Shown here piece by piece: positions 29,683 to 37,092 of a stretch of DNA of 64,000 bases. The notes under the pieces are model-generated. The model did not search any database. It saw only the letters and a program-made list of their open reading frames with translations, and had not been told where the DNA came from. Numbering within the stretch: the first letter of the stretch is position 1; each line of letters begins with the position of its first letter. Source of the DNA: Paenibacillus sp. USDA918EY (GTDB lineage Bacteria > Bacillota > Bacilli > Paenibacillales > Paenibacillaceae); assembly GCF_009870825.1 (NCBI RefSeq), contig NZ_WTWY01000011.1:62001-126000 (forward strand). The letters are read 5' to 3'. A program made the position numbers and the translations under genes.

Positions 29683-30516
29683 CTACAGCCCCACTCCTTC
29701 ATAAATCATTTGAAACGCCACATAAAGAAGAACCGGGATAAACAGCATGCGGATCGTTTTGCTTTTCAGCCGCTGCATGATTTGCGCCCCGATGGTCGCC
29801 CCGGCCAAAACCCCAAGCGCGACCGGACCGGCGATATGCGGATCGATGTCCCCGCGCAGCAAATAAACGCCCGCGCTGGCCGCCGCGGTGACCCCCATCA
29901 TGAAGTTGCTGGTCGCGGTGGACACCTTCAGCGGCAGCTTCATGAATACGTCCATCGCCATCACTTTGAAGCTGCCGCTGCCGATTCCGAGCAGTCCGGA
30001 CACGATGCCCGCGCCGTACATGACGCCGAAACCTCCGTACACGTTTCCTACATTATAAGAGATCTGCTGCTGGGCCGCTTTATCGTAGTAGCTGCCCGCC
30101 AGCTTCAATTTGGCGGCGGCGGGATGCATACTGACCTGCTCCTGCTGCGCGCCTTTTTTCCTTTTGATCATATTCACCGCCGAATAGACAAGCAAAAGAC
30201 CGAAAATGATATAAAGCAGATTGGGGGCGATCAATCCTCCGATAAAAGCCCCGGTAATCGCGCCGACCGTGGTGGCGATTTCCAAAAACATGCCGACGCG
30301 AAGATTGGTGATCCGGTCGCGTATATAAGCGATCGCCGAACCGCTCGACGTCGCGATAACGGAGATGATGCTGGCGCCGATCGCGTGTTCGATGCTGACG
30401 CCGAACAGCAGCGTCAAGGCCGGGGTCACGATGATGCCTCCTCCCAGCCCCAAAACGGATCCGACGATGCCGGCCAAAACGGAGATCAGAAGGATTTCCA
30501 ATGAAAACATGACCAA
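29683..30516 (-). CDS. TauE/SafE-family anion exporter
   Basis: This is a membrane protein of about 277 residues with eight helices arranged as an inverted repeat; the family motifs GIVGSVLGLGGGIIVTPAL (start) and GIVSGLLGIGSGSFKVMAM (second half) are clear. Members export sulfite, sulfoacetate or related anions, or import them in some cases. The start is TTG 30516 (good spacing from GGAAGGTG) or ATG 30510. It forms a two-gene operon with DUF1634. A palindromic operator candidate lies upstream, shared with the divergent Lrp-type gene. Confidence 0.9.
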   Translation of the reverse strand: MVMFSLEILLISVLAGIVGSVLGLGGGIIVTPALTLLFGVSIEHAIGASIISVIATSSGSAIAYIRDRITNLRVGMFLEIATTVGAITGAFIGGLIAPNLLYIIFGLLLVYSAVNMIKRKKGAQQEQVSMHPAAAKLKLAGSYYDKAAQQQISYNVGNVYGGFGVMYGAGIVSGLLGIGSGSFKVMAMDVFMKLPLKVSTATSNFMMGVTAAASAGVYLLRGDIDPHIAGPVALGVLAGATIGAQIMQRLKSKTIRMLFIPVLLYVAFQMIYEGVGL

Positions 30517-30630
30517 GGGTAGACACCTTCCTCTCGATAATAGTGAATCCGATTGCTTTTCACTCCGCAATGCTTGTAAACTGGGAGTAGATTGATTGAC
30601 AACCGATTCGATTCCCGGTTTATTATACAA

Positions 30631-30658
30631 CGATTGTAAAATAATTTATATACAATCG
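30631..30658. promoter_or_regulatory. Inverted-repeat operator candidate between the exporter and Lrp genes
   Basis: CGATTGTA (30631-30638) and TACAATCG (30651-30658) are perfectly inverted with a 12-bp AT-rich spacer. They sit in the intergenic region of two divergent genes, close to promoter-like hexamers on both strands (TTGACA near 30596 on plus, TATAAT on minus near 30625). Confidence 0.5.
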
Positions 30659-30744
30659 GTCAATTTTATTTTTATTTAATTTACATTGTAAAGATTAGCG
30701 CATCCGATGGATATGCGTTGATCATAAGAAAGAGGGGAAGGCAG

Positions 30745-31200
30745 ATGCGGTTTAAACATTTGGACGAAAAGGACGAGATGATCCTGAAACATTTGCTCGA
30801 CAACGGCAGACTGAGCCACGCGGAGCTCGGCAGGCTTGTCAATCTGACGCGTGCAGCCGTGCGCGAGCGGGTAAACCACTTGATGGAGCAAGGGATCATC
30901 GACAAATTTACGGTGACGGTCAATCCGATCAAAGCCGGGAAAAACATGTCCGTTTACTTTAACATCGACGTGGAATGGAGCCTGCTGGAGAGCGTCGCCG
31001 AGCAGCTTTTGAGCGATGAGGAGATCACCAGCGTATACCAGATGAGCGGCGGCCCCCACCTGCATGTCCATGCCTTGATGGACGACCAGGAGCATGTCGA
31101 GCGATACCTTGCGAGACTTCGAAAGCTGGAAGGCATCACGGGCGTCCACAGTGAATTTTTGATCAAACGTTTCAAGGAAAGGGAAGGTCTCCTGATCTGA
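30745..31200 (+). CDS. Lrp/AsnC-family transcriptional regulator
   Basis: This 151-residue regulator has an N-terminal helix-turn-helix (DEKDEMILKHLLDNGRLSHAELGRLVNLTRAAVRERVNHL) and a C-terminal RAM-type effector domain with the usual beta-alpha-beta-beta-alpha-beta pattern. The start is ATG 30745 behind AGAGGGGA. It is divergent from the TauE/SafE operon and the shared palindrome suggests it controls that operon, itself, or both. Lrp proteins usually sense amino acids; cysteine or taurine would fit, but this is inference. Confidence 0.88.
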   Translation: MRFKHLDEKDEMILKHLLDNGRLSHAELGRLVNLTRAAVRERVNHLMEQGIIDKFTVTVNPIKAGKNMSVYFNIDVEWSLLESVAEQLLSDEEITSVYQMSGGPHLHVHALMDDQEHVERYLARLRKLEGITGVHSEFLIKRFKEREGLLI

Positions 31201-31292
31201 TTCCTTTTGCCTACAGTATGTCCGCATCGGCCGCGCCGTACCCGAAGAAAGCCGCCGTTTCCCAAAAAGGACGCAATCGAAAGGAGCCATGC

Positions 31293-31469
31293 ATGGTGGC
31301 AGAAGCGGAAGACGATATCGATTTGCGGCGTGAACCGGGGAACATCGAGGCGTGGGAAAAGGATCAAAAGCAGGTTTGCTTCTGGGAGAAACTGAGCGGG
31401 CTGCAAAGAGCAGAATTTTGGAAAGGCTGCGGCCAAAAAAACATGGCCCTGGACGATACGGATCGTTAA
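31293..31469 (+). CDS. Small unrecognised protein (58 aa)
   Basis: An in-frame ORF of 58 residues starts at ATG 31293, six bases after AAAGGAG. Codon choice is like neighbouring genes (GC-rich third positions) and the protein has an acidic N-terminus and Trp-containing middle (EAWEKDQKQVCFWEKL). The C-terminus runs into the hairpin that terminates the opposing MFS gene, so its last eight codons overlap that stem. No family is recognised. It may be a true small gene in an operon with the Lrp gene. Confidence 0.5.
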   Translation: MVAEAEDDIDLRREPGNIEAWEKDQKQVCFWEKLSGLQRAEFWKGCGQKNMALDDTDR

Positions 31470-31477
31470 GGGCCATG
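31435..31477 (-). terminator. Terminator of the Fsr-type MFS gene
   Basis: CATGGCCCT (31442-31450) pairs with AGGGCCATG (31469-31477); the minus strand then reads seven T. Confidence 0.85.
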
Positions 31478-31487
31478 CGGTTTGGAA

Positions 31488-32750
31488 TTATTGTTTGGGT
31501 TCCTCGCCTTCGCCGGACCAGCGGTTCAGCTGTTGATCCGAAGGCAGCAGGAAGGTCAGGACGCCGAGAAGCGGCAAAAAGCTGCAAATGGCCATGACGG
31601 TGTTGACGCCGGCAAGGTCGATCCATTTGCCGAGCACCAACGCCCCAAGACCCCCCAAACCGAAAGCCAGGCCGGTAATGAGGCCGGAGACGGTGCCGAT
31701 TTTGCCCGGAAACAGCATCTGGGCATACACGACGGTGACCGAAAAGCTCGAAAAGACGATCAAGCCGAGCAGCGCAAGCAGGATGCCGACGCCCCACAGC
31801 CCGACATGAGGCAGCAGCAAGGCGAGCGGAGCGGCCAGGACCATGGAAGCGAAAATGACGTTTCGTTTGCCGATCCGATCCGCGACGGGACCGCCGAAAA
31901 AGGTGCCTACGGCTCCGGCGCCGAGAAACAGGAAAATGAAAATTTGGGCGTCGTCGACGCTGAGTCCGAAATGATCGATCAAATAAAACGGAAAAAAGGT
32001 GCTGATCGAGGAGCTGTACCAGGACCGGACGAAAACGAGCACGACGAGCATGACGATCGCAAACCGGACCTTGGAGCGAACCTCGGGCTTCAGCTGCCGG
32101 GCTTGGGCTTTTTTCTTGACCTGGGCTCCGCTTCGCAGTTTGTTGCCGTACCATCTGGCGATGTAAAGCTGAACGGCGATACCCGCCCCGGCAACGAGGG
32201 TGAACCAGATCGAACCGAAAAGTCCAAGCGGAATAAAAATCCACATCGTCAGCATCGGAGCGAGCGACTGCCCCGCGTTTCCTCCGACTTGGAAGATGGA
32301 TTGGGCCAATCCTCTGCGCGTGCCCGAAGCCATGTGGGCGACCCTGGATCCTTCGGGATGGAACGCCGCCGAGCCGAGTCCGACAAACACGACCGCCAGC
32401 AGCACTGCGGGGTACGAGTGGGCGAACGCGAGAAGGAGCATGCCCGTGAACGTAAATCCCATCCCGATCGGCAGCAGCGCCGGCTTCGGCTTGCGGTCCG
32501 CGAACCAGCCGACCACCGGCTGCATGATGGAAGACGTAAAGTTTATGGCAAAGGAAATCCAGCCGATCTGCGTATAGTTCAAATGCATCGAGGAACGCAA
32601 AATCGGAAAGATCGCCGGGATAACCGACTGAATCGAATCATTGAACAAATGAACGAGACTGACCGCAATCAGGATGCGGAAGACGGTAGCGCCGGCAAGG
32701 GGCTGCCGTCCTTTTTGCGGCGCGGCGGTTTGAACGGTGGGAATGGACAT
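31488..32750 (-). CDS. MFS transporter, fosmidomycin-resistance (Fsr)-like
   Basis: This 420-residue transporter has twelve predicted helices. The N-terminal block AVSLVHLFNDSIQSVIPAIFPIL and the AAFHPEGSRVAHMAS motif are hallmarks of the Fsr/YfnC branch of the major facilitator superfamily, which exports fosmidomycin in E. coli and may export other small acids. The start is ATG 32750 with AGGAGG six bases upstream. It is monocistronic with its own terminator. The natural substrate in this organism is unknown. Confidence 0.9.
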   Translation of the reverse strand: MSIPTVQTAAPQKGRQPLAGATVFRILIAVSLVHLFNDSIQSVIPAIFPILRSSMHLNYTQIGWISFAINFTSSIMQPVVGWFADRKPKPALLPIGMGFTFTGMLLLAFAHSYPAVLLAVVFVGLGSAAFHPEGSRVAHMASGTRRGLAQSIFQVGGNAGQSLAPMLTMWIFIPLGLFGSIWFTLVAGAGIAVQLYIARWYGNKLRSGAQVKKKAQARQLKPEVRSKVRFAIVMLVVLVFVRSWYSSSISTFFPFYLIDHFGLSVDDAQIFIFLFLGAGAVGTFFGGPVADRIGKRNVIFASMVLAAPLALLLPHVGLWGVGILLALLGLIVFSSFSVTVVYAQMLFPGKIGTVSGLITGLAFGLGGLGALVLGKWIDLAGVNTVMAICSFLPLLGVLTFLLPSDQQLNRWSGEGEEPKQ

Positions 32751-32794
32751 GTTGGCCTCCTGATCTCATCGAATGGTTAAGGTGATTATATGAC

Positions 32795-32822
32795 AAAAAA
32801 AGGGTATGCGTATACCCTTTTT
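32795..32822 (-). terminator. Terminator of the AIM24 operon
   Basis: AAAAAAGGGTAT and ATACCCTTTTT form a near-perfect stem with a tiny loop; the minus strand ends in a T-run. Confidence 0.8.
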
Positions 32823-32894
32823 ACCAGACTAATTTCGGGGGCTCCCCGCAAAGCACCTGATTCAGCTTCGAAGCCAAATGCCCCACTTTGCCGG

Positions 32895-33596
32895 TTATTT
32901 TATAATGACCCCGCCAAAAGGGAGGATTTCGCGCAAAATCCGTTTAAAAAGATTGTCCTGATCCATTTCTTCCCGCAAACGGCTTGCCGTGGGGCCCGCA
33001 TGAAAAAGCACCGTGCCGACGCCCGTCATTTTCCAATGGTAATTCATATGCTGGCTGGCCAGCGTGTTGCCGTAGACGGTCAATTCCAGTTTGGCGTTTT
33101 CGGGATAGGCGAAGAGGCTGCGGGCGTCCACGTAAAGGGGCTCGGAGGGATGAAGCTCGGCTTCGTAGACGGCGCCTTCCGTCAGTAGCCCGACGGTGCC
33201 CGCGCCCGAAAATTTCATTTTGACCGCATCTTTCGTGATCAGCATGTTTTTGATATGCAAAATCCGCGACTGCATTTCGATCCCCGAGCTGTAAAAGAAA
33301 ATATTGCGGAAGTCGTACAGCAAATCGCTGCCCTCCCGAAGCTCCACGGTTTTGACGGCAAACCCGGAAGGCAGGGCGGCGGTAAACTCGCATGGCCCGC
33401 AGAAATCCGCCTGAATCAGCTTCTTTTTGCGGTACATGCCCTTCATGTTCATCAAACGGTCGCTGCGGCCGTCGGAAGGCCCCCGGTACGTAATGATTTG
33501 CTCGGGATGAAGAAAATGCACGGTCTCGCCCGGGTTTAGCGAAAAATCGACGGCTTGGCCGATTCCGCCTCCGGACTCCCGAATGTCGATATTCAA
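32895..33596 (-). CDS. AIM24-family protein
   Basis: This 233-residue, beta-rich protein belongs to the AIM24/DUF124 group (TRAP-like beta-roll fold). Its long central segment (GTVGLLTEGAVYEAELHPSEPLYVDARSLFAYPENAKLEL) is typical. The start is TTG 33596, behind GAAAGGGGAAAGG. Bacterial members have no proven function; the yeast homologue helps organise mitochondrial inner-membrane complexes. It lies 32 nt after the coiled-coil membrane protein on the same strand, so the two probably form an operon. Confidence 0.85.
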   Translation of the reverse strand: MNIDIRESGGGIGQAVDFSLNPGETVHFLHPEQIITYRGPSDGRSDRLMNMKGMYRKKKLIQADFCGPCEFTAALPSGFAVKTVELREGSDLLYDFRNIFFYSSGIEMQSRILHIKNMLITKDAVKMKFSGAGTVGLLTEGAVYEAELHPSEPLYVDARSLFAYPENAKLELTVYGNTLASQHMNYHWKMTGVGTVLFHAGPTASRLREEMDQDNLFKRILREILPFGGVIIK

Positions 33597-33628
33597 AAAC
33601 CTTTCCCCTTTCTGGCTCGAAAATAACG

Positions 33629-34078
33629 CTAACGCCGCAATTTGCGGTTGGAGCGCCGCATGAAAAACCGCAGCACGCGGATCCCGATAAAATAACCGGC
33701 CACCAGCAAAACGACGGCGATCAGCATATTTTTGAATTTGCGGGCTTTGGCGTCCTTGCTGTCGCTTTCATCCTTCAATTGGTTTACCGTTTGGGCCAGC
33801 TCGCGGTTTTGCTCCAAAAGCTTCGCATTTTGTTCCTCGTACGCTTTTGCGCTTTGCTTGGCCCGGTCGAGCTCGTCCAACGTCTGCTCGTAGCTTTTCT
33901 TCAGCTCGTTCACTTCGCCGGGCAGCCCGGAAAACTTCTCCACGCCATTATAAAAGTCCTCAAAATAGTTTGCGCTTGCGGCGGACCCGGCCGGAAACGG
34001 GGCACAGGCAAGGCAAAAAAAGATTACGGCCGTACGCAGCAAAGCGGCGTCCATCCGCCACTGTCGTTTTTTCATCAT
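33629..34078 (-). CDS. Secreted or membrane-anchored coiled-coil protein of unknown function
   Basis: This 149-residue protein has a signal sequence (about 1-37, ending near SAASA), a heptad-rich coiled coil (about 48-105: VNELKKSYEQTLDELDRAKQ and beyond) and a C-terminal transmembrane helix (about 115-137) followed by a very basic tail. The topology is therefore an extracytoplasmic coiled coil anchored at its C-terminus. I know no named family. It is the first gene of an operon with the AIM24 protein. ATG 34078 and 34075 are equally possible. Confidence 0.7.
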   Translation of the reverse strand: MMKKRQWRMDAALLRTAVIFFCLACAPFPAGSAASANYFEDFYNGVEKFSGLPGEVNELKKSYEQTLDELDRAKQSAKAYEEQNAKLLEQNRELAQTVNQLKDESDSKDAKARKFKNMLIAVVLLVAGYFIGIRVLRFFMRRSNRKLRR

Positions 34079-34295
34079 TACACCACCTGATGCATAAAAT
34101 GGAACAAGCCCGGTTGTTTCGCTTTCGCCTCCGGACGTTTATATCGTTTCTAGGGGTTCTGCTCATCTCCGCGATTACGGCTGTACGAAGCTTGTACATG
34201 TTTGCACATAGACAGCGGACGTCCTCCAAGGAGCGCAGGCGCTGCGAGAACGCCGGGACGAAAGATTACGCAAAACGTTAAGGAGTGGATTAGCT

Positions 34296-34448
34296 ATGGA
34301 AAAAGAACATCAATACAAAAAAATGCTCATCACGGTCAACGGAAAACCGGTCGGCAGGGAACTGTGGATCGACAAAATCACCTACGCGAAGGCAACGATG
34401 CATGAACAACCCGAAAAACCTTGCAGTCAGGGGCCTGAGACAGCCTGA
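34296..34448 (+). CDS. Small unrecognised protein (50 aa)
   Basis: A 50-residue ORF starts at ATG 34296, with AAGGAG ten bases upstream. It is basic at the start and ends in a Cys- and Pro-rich tail (EQPEKPCSQGPETA). A short strand-like stretch, MLITVNGKPVGRELWI, lies in the middle. There is no similarity I recognise. A terminator follows 60 nt later, as expected for a real monocistronic gene. Confidence 0.55.
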   Translation: MEKEHQYKKMLITVNGKPVGRELWIDKITYAKATMHEQPEKPCSQGPETA

Positions 34449-34860
34449 GCGCCGCGTCATGCGACAGCCTGATCCGACCTTTTTTTCATCATATCATATC
34501 CGTACGTAAAAGTCCGAAATCCGGTGGGTTTCGGGCTTTTTTGCCGTTTTTGCGGAATTGGGCCGAAAGTGTGAAGTTTGCTGCGCATCCGCTAAAATTA
34601 TATTTTTATTTCAACCCATAATTACACATTTCGACATTTATTTTTGTGTAGTTCTTATATACTATAATGGGTATTGGGTAGGTCTTTTTGCGCATTTGAG
34701 CAAGGATGGGGGGGAATTAAAAAATCGCCAAAAATGTTCGCCGGCTGTTGAAATTATGCTAACATGAAAGAAATATATCGCACGAACATATGTTCCATGA
34801 CATCTTAATGTCAACCAAACTTGGTACGATATAAAGATGACATGTAAAGGGGTGAAATCC
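34449..34860. other. Intergenic stretch with terminator and AT-rich promoter region
   Basis: After the small gene comes a terminator (34507-34543). The remaining 300 bases are AT-rich and hold one convincing -10 (TATAAT, 34663-34668; weak -35 TTTTTG at 34641-34646, spacing 16), giving a leader of about 190 nt before the 34861 gene. I see no RNA gene in it. Confidence 0.5.
34507..34543 (+). terminator. Terminator after the 50-aa gene
   Basis: AAGTCCGAAA pairs with TTTCGGGCTT (one G-T pair), followed by six T. Confidence 0.8.
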
Positions 34861-35559
34861 ATGCATTCAGGTATTCAGGAGAATTTTACATGGAACCGCG
34901 GTCATATTCTTGCAAGCGGCTCCAATAAAGTCACTTTGTTGGTTGAATGGTTCGGGGGATCCTTCCGCCAATCAAGAAGAAGAAATACGCCCAAACTGAT
35001 CGCCCAAGACGTGCAGCTGCACTTATGGCTTGAACCGCAAGTTACCTTGGTCCGGATCCACGGAGCGAAGGCTATGACAAACCTGGGTCAATCACTAATG
35101 ATTCCTCTTGGTGATCTGTATGATGGCGTGAAGCAGTTTCTGGCCATCGAGCTTGCTCTTCAGCCCCAAGGTGCCGGCATGCATGGCGTTTTGTCTGCTC
35201 AATGGAAATTCAAAGAAAGAAACAAGGAGCGCATTAAGGAACTTCCTGTGAAGGAATTATATATGAACTACACGTACCATACCGGTTTGTTACAGGAGCC
35301 GGAAAGCTTTCATGTCAGAAAACACGTCATGCTGCTGGAAACCCAGAGCATTTTGAAGGAAGCGATCCGCTTGTTCGAGCACGGTGACATTGAACGCGGA
35401 GAATGGCTGCTGCGCCGGAAAGGAGACGAGATGCTGATCGAAGCGGCGCGCCATACGGACGAACGGTTGCTGGAGGAGGCGGACATGCTTTACCAGCTCA
35501 GCGAACATTACGTCGGGACTTACCGGAGCCAAAAAGTTCTTATCGCTAAAAATGGCTAG
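34861..35559 (+). CDS. Protein resembling the C-terminal part of VWA-domain proteins, without the VWA domain
   Basis: This 232-residue protein starts at ATG 34861 behind AAAGGGG. Residues 40-150 are beta-rich (QLHLWLEPQVTLVRIHGAKA, then LGDLYDGVKQFLAIELALQP), a pattern I associate with the sandwich that follows the von Willebrand A domain in YfbK-type proteins. Residues 160-225 are a helical tail (HVMLLETQSILKEAIRLFEHGDIERGEWLLRRKG) also seen there. The metal-binding VWA domain itself is absent and no remnant lies upstream. It may be a free-standing domain or the remnant of a larger gene. Confidence 0.55.
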   Translation: MHSGIQENFTWNRGHILASGSNKVTLLVEWFGGSFRQSRRRNTPKLIAQDVQLHLWLEPQVTLVRIHGAKAMTNLGQSLMIPLGDLYDGVKQFLAIELALQPQGAGMHGVLSAQWKFKERNKERIKELPVKELYMNYTYHTGLLQEPESFHVRKHVMLLETQSILKEAIRLFEHGDIERGEWLLRRKGDEMLIEAARHTDERLLEEADMLYQLSEHYVGTYRSQKVLIAKNG

Positions 35560-35711
35560 TCCCGGTTTTGAAGGAGCCGGCCCGCGGTTCATGTCAGTGG
35601 CCGCAAGCGGATCTAGGTTTTTCTGGCAGGATTCACTCGCTGCAAGTCGAATGGACTACATTACGCAAACGGATATGAGTCTAATTTACTATACGAGCTA
35701 GGAGAATCCAG

Positions 35712-36677
35712 ATGACAGACAGATTGATTCGATTAATGCGCATCATCACTCTCGTCCAAGCCAAACCGGGTATTTTGGCCAGGGAGCTGGCGGAACGATG
35801 CAGCACCACCGAACGGACCATTTATCGCGATATGGAAGCGTTAAGCGCCATGCATATACCTATCACGCATCTCGGATACGGAAAAGGATATCGGTTTATC
35901 GGCAGTTTTGCCTTATATCCATTCGATTGGACCGCGGAGGAAGTTCAAGCTTTTACGGCCTTGGGCAAGGCGATGCCTCAGGTCAAGCCTTTGCTCCCCG
36001 ACGGTTTTGAAGGGGCCTACGAAAAGGTGATGGCGGCCCATAACAAGCAACGGACGGAACACCTGGAAACCGAACTTCAGGAAAGGGACAATCCATGGAT
36101 CAAATGGGCCGAAAAAGCGGAAGCGGAAGAACAGTCGGAGTACCTGATCCCGATTTTGCTGGCGACGCTGTCGCAGCAAATCATTCAGGCGGAATATTAT
36201 GTTCCGGAGCGGAACGAGCTCTTGTTCGGCAAAATCGATCCGTATATCCTTGTCCCTTGGCAGCACCGATTTTACTTGGTCGGACGCAACCATAATACCG
36301 GAAAACTGTATACCTACAGGTTAAAATATTTTGCGAGGGTCGTCGTGCTGGATGACGTCTTTATTAAAGTACATACCAACATGCAGCAAGAAAAACATCA
36401 ACATTTCCGAGGAAATGAAGAAAAGGAACCGGTTGAATTTAAGATAAGGCTTACCCCTGCGGCGATCCCAAAATATAAGGAGAAGGAATCGATCACTCCT
36501 CTTGCGCAGACGAAGGATCGGGACGGGAGCGTCGTGATGGATGTCACCGTCGAGGACGTTCCGTGTTTTATGAGCTGGCTGTCCCAATTCGGAGCCGACG
36601 CGGAGATTATCGAGCCCGAGCATTATCGGGATGTGATGAAACGTGAATTAATCAAATGGCTTGCGGTATATAGCTGA
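35712..36677 (+). CDS. YafY-type HTH/WYL-domain transcriptional regulator
   Basis: This 321-residue protein has an N-terminal winged helix-turn-helix (LIRLMRIITLVQAKPGILARELAERCSTTERTIYRDMEAL) and a WYL domain from about residue 145 (PWQHRFYLVGRNHNTGKLYTYRLKYFARVVVLDD), followed by a WCX-like C-terminus. WYL domains bind nucleotides, ssDNA or small ligands and often control DNA-damage, phage-defence or metabolic genes. The start is ATG 35712 with TAGGAGA upstream. It is single, with no obvious target beside it. Confidence 0.88.
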   Translation: MTDRLIRLMRIITLVQAKPGILARELAERCSTTERTIYRDMEALSAMHIPITHLGYGKGYRFIGSFALYPFDWTAEEVQAFTALGKAMPQVKPLLPDGFEGAYEKVMAAHNKQRTEHLETELQERDNPWIKWAEKAEAEEQSEYLIPILLATLSQQIIQAEYYVPERNELLFGKIDPYILVPWQHRFYLVGRNHNTGKLYTYRLKYFARVVVLDDVFIKVHTNMQQEKHQHFRGNEEKEPVEFKIRLTPAAIPKYKEKESITPLAQTKDRDGSVVMDVTVEDVPCFMSWLSQFGADAEIIEPEHYRDVMKRELIKWLAVYS

Positions 36678-37092
36678 ATGACGATGATTGGCTTTTTCGT
36701 TCCCTTAAATCGGAGACATGCCGGCATATAACCGGTAACGGCTGACATGCTGGCCGTGTCTCTGGCTGACTCCCTCCATCCCCATGCTCCTGCAAGGGCC
36801 TGCTCAATGCCCCCGATCGTCTTTTTCGCATCTTCTCCCTAACATGTAGAATGAGTCGATATGAAGAAATACGGTTTGTTTTTTTGAAAATGCGTCGATT
36901 GGATTGAGGTTGTATTTTATAGCCCGGGAAATGATCGTTTTGTCCTTTAGCATCATGCAGCGTTGACTTGGGAAAAGTTGATGCCTTGTTTTCCTTTTAA
37001 TGGTTGTATATGTTAAAATTTATAAGGGGAAGCGAGCAATACATTGGAGTACATAACTACTTTATATATCGTTAAACCAGGGAGGGAGAAAT
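36678..37092. other. 415-nt intergenic region upstream of the first PBP gene
   Basis: The first half holds a long hairpin, GAGACA plus GCCGGC (36713-36725) against GCTGGC plus TGTCTC (36749-36762), with no T-tract. The second half is AT-rich and contains a plausible promoter (TTGTTT, 17 nt, TATGTT near 36984-37012) for the PBP gene. No ORF in it is convincing. Confidence 0.5.

Noticed and set aside
32925-32945. GGATTTCGCGCAAAATCC, a look-alike of the recurrent palindrome
   Set aside because: It lies inside the AIM24 coding region and has a different centre; taken as chance.
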